Of a stretch of DNA of 64,000 nucleotides, positions 62,265-64,000 are shown in pieces. The notes under the pieces were generated by a model that did no database searches, was not told the origin of the DNA, and was given only the letters and a program-made list of their open reading frames with translations. The DNA is from an uncultured Pelagibacteraceae bacterium (GTDB lineage: Bacteria > Pseudomonadota > Alphaproteobacteria > Pelagibacterales > Pelagibacteraceae), in the NCBI GenBank assembly GCA_902629585.1, contig CACORI010000001.1, forward strand, positions 94,427 to 158,426. The letters run 5' to 3'. Both the position numbers and the translations under genes were made by a program. The stretch's first letter is position 1; each line of letters opens with the position of its first letter.

Positions 62265-63680
62265 ATGAACCTAGTATTAATTTTCCCAGAAGTTTTTCTC
62301 TCACTTTCTATAATGTTTTTATTAATTTTAGGTGTTTTTAAGAAGAAAAGCTCAAGTTTAATACAAAGTATTTCATTAGTCATATTATTAGTTACAGCAG
62401 TTATAACTTACAATGAAACACTGGGTATTCAAAAAATTTTATTATTTAATGATAGTGTTATTATTGATTATTTATCATCATTGATGAAAATAGTAACATT
62501 ATTAGGAGCTTTTCTAGTTCTTATAATTTCATCGAATTACTTAAAAACTTTTAAAATTCATAAAATTGAATATCCAATTTTAATTTTAAGCTCAGTATTA
62601 GGGATGATGATTATGATTAGCTCATATGATCTTATTGTCTTTTACATGGGACTTGAACTACAATCTCTTGCACTATATGTTTTAGCAACATTCAATAGGG
62701 ATCAATTAAAATCTTCAGAGGCAGGTTTAAAATATTTTGTTTTAAGCGCATTATCCTCAGGATTACTATTATATGGTTGTTCTTTAATTTATGGATTTAC
62801 AGGGACTACAAATTTTAATCTAATAGCCGCACAATTAGACTCAAATGAATACGCATTAACTTTTGGAATTGTTTTTATTTTAGTAGGCTTAGCTTTTAAA
62901 ATTTCAGCAGTGCCTTTTCATATGTGGGCACCAGATGTTTATGAGGGTTCACCAACAACTGTAACTCTTTTTTTTACAATTGTTCCAAAAGTAGCAGCTT
63001 TAACTGTTTTTATCCGATTTTTATATGTACCGTTTTTAAATTTAATTGATCAATGGCAAACCATTCTAATTTTTTTGTCAGTTGCATCTATGTTATTTGG
63101 TGCAATTGCTGCAATTGGCCAAAAAAATTTAAAAAGGTTAATTGCTTATAGTTCAATAGGTCATGTTGGATATGCTTTAGCTGGACTAGCAACAGGTTCA
63201 AATGATGGAATACAAAATTCAGTTATTTATATTATAATTTATATATTAATGAATTTGGGTTTATTTTCCTGCCTTTTGATGATGAGAAGAAATAATGAAT
63301 ATTTTGAGAGCATCGATGATTTATCAGGCTTATCAAAGAATCATCCTTTACTCTCAATTTCATTATTAGTTATTTTATTTTCACTGGCAGGAATCCCTCC
63401 TCTTGCTGGCTTTTTTGCAAAATTCTATATTTTTAAATCTGTTCTTGAACAGTCAATGTACTTCTTAGCTATAGTTGGATTATTATCTACAGTAATTGCA
63501 GCTTTTTATTATTTAAGGATAATTAAGATTATTTATTTTGATAAGGAGAAAGAAAGCTTCGATAAAAATCATAATACTTGGCTAAAATTTTCTTTAGCTT
63601 TATCAACTATATCAATTTTATTTTATTTTATATTTCCTAGTGAAATTATTGAGATAGTGTCAAAAATTAATTTTATTTAA
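62265..63680 (+). CDS. nuoN: NADH-quinone oxidoreductase subunit N
   Basis: GLELQSLALYVLATFNRDQLKSSEAGLKYFVLSALSSGLLLYG; FHMWAPDVYEGSPTTVTLFF. Confidence 0.97.
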   Translation: MNLVLIFPEVFLSLSIMFLLILGVFKKKSSSLIQSISLVILLVTAVITYNETLGIQKILLFNDSVIIDYLSSLMKIVTLLGAFLVLIISSNYLKTFKIHKIEYPILILSSVLGMMIMISSYDLIVFYMGLELQSLALYVLATFNRDQLKSSEAGLKYFVLSALSSGLLLYGCSLIYGFTGTTNFNLIAAQLDSNEYALTFGIVFILVGLAFKISAVPFHMWAPDVYEGSPTTVTLFFTIVPKVAALTVFIRFLYVPFLNLIDQWQTILIFLSVASMLFGAIAAIGQKNLKRLIAYSSIGHVGYALAGLATGSNDGIQNSVIYIIIYILMNLGLFSCLLMMRRNNEYFESIDDLSGLSKNHPLLSISLLVILFSLAGIPPLAGFFAKFYIFKSVLEQSMYFLAIVGLLSTVIAAFYYLRIIKIIYFDKEKESFDKNHNTWLKFSLALSTISILFYFIFPSEIIEIVSKINFI

Positions 63681-64000
63681 TGATTATAAAAGTATTTAAA
63701 TTTAGACAAGTATTAAATACCAATAATACTGCTATTCAAATTATTAAAAAAACAAAGCTAGATCATGGTATGGTCTTTTCTGATTTACAAAAAAAAGGCA
63801 AAGGCCAATACGGCAAACGATGGTTTTCTTACAAAGGAAATTTATTTCTATCTTTTTTTTTTAATATAAATAAGATTCAGTTTCCGATTGCTAAAGCTAC
63901 AAAAATTAATTGCCTATTAGTAAAAAAGTTGATTTCAAATTATTATAGAAATAATATAGTTTATAAATCACCAAATGATTTACTGATAAGAAAAAAAAAA
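63680..64000 (+). CDS. birA: biotin-[acetyl-CoA-carboxylase] ligase (partial, runs off window end)
   Basis: MIIKVFKFRQVLNTNNTAIQI...MVFSDLQKKGKGQYGKRWFSYKGNLFLSFFF (GRGR.GRxW-like); typical position after nuoN in alphaproteobacteria. Confidence 0.8.
   Translation, partial: MIIKVFKFRQVLNTNNTAIQIIKKTKLDHGMVFSDLQKKGKGQYGKRWFSYKGNLFLSFFFNINKIQFPIAKATKINCLLVKKLISNYYRNNIVYKSPNDLLIRKKK

Noticed and set aside
49824-63680. nuoA-N operon searched for unusual insertions or missing subunits
   Set aside because: All 14 subunits are present, intact and in canonical order; ordinary core region.

Overview
AT-rich, gene-dense, streamlined alphaproteobacterial DNA. Gene content and order (tig-clpP-clpX-lon, 14-gene nuo operon followed by birA, aprMBA, xsc) fit the SAR11/Pelagibacterales lineage. 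Core blocks are pabB-pabA-pabC, mnmA, recX, tig-clpPX-lon, three tRNAs (Leu, Val, Asp) and nuoA-N. The most interesting accessory content is: (1) an organosulfonate island at about 11.8-21.1 kb (aprMBA, a 116-aa unknown, TauE/SafE exporter, YeiH exporter, suyAB-like sulfo-lyase, xsc), possibly linked to a GMC flavoprotein plus TRAP transporter at 29.9-34.7 kb; (2) a compact carbamoyltransferase / DUF5989-like small membrane protein / SGNH / ferritin-like di-iron cluster at 21.1-26.1 kb with no obvious described function; (3) a DegT-family protein whose catalytic Lys position appears to be His, paired with a glycosyltransferase and inserted between lon and a tRNA pair; (4) a 27-bp GC-rich structured element filling a convergent intergenic gap at 27.57 kb; (5) two homopolymer-associated frameshifts (DsbA-like isomerase and pabA). 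No rRNA, CRISPR array, transposon or prophage was seen. All family assignments come from reading the translated sequences, with no database searches.
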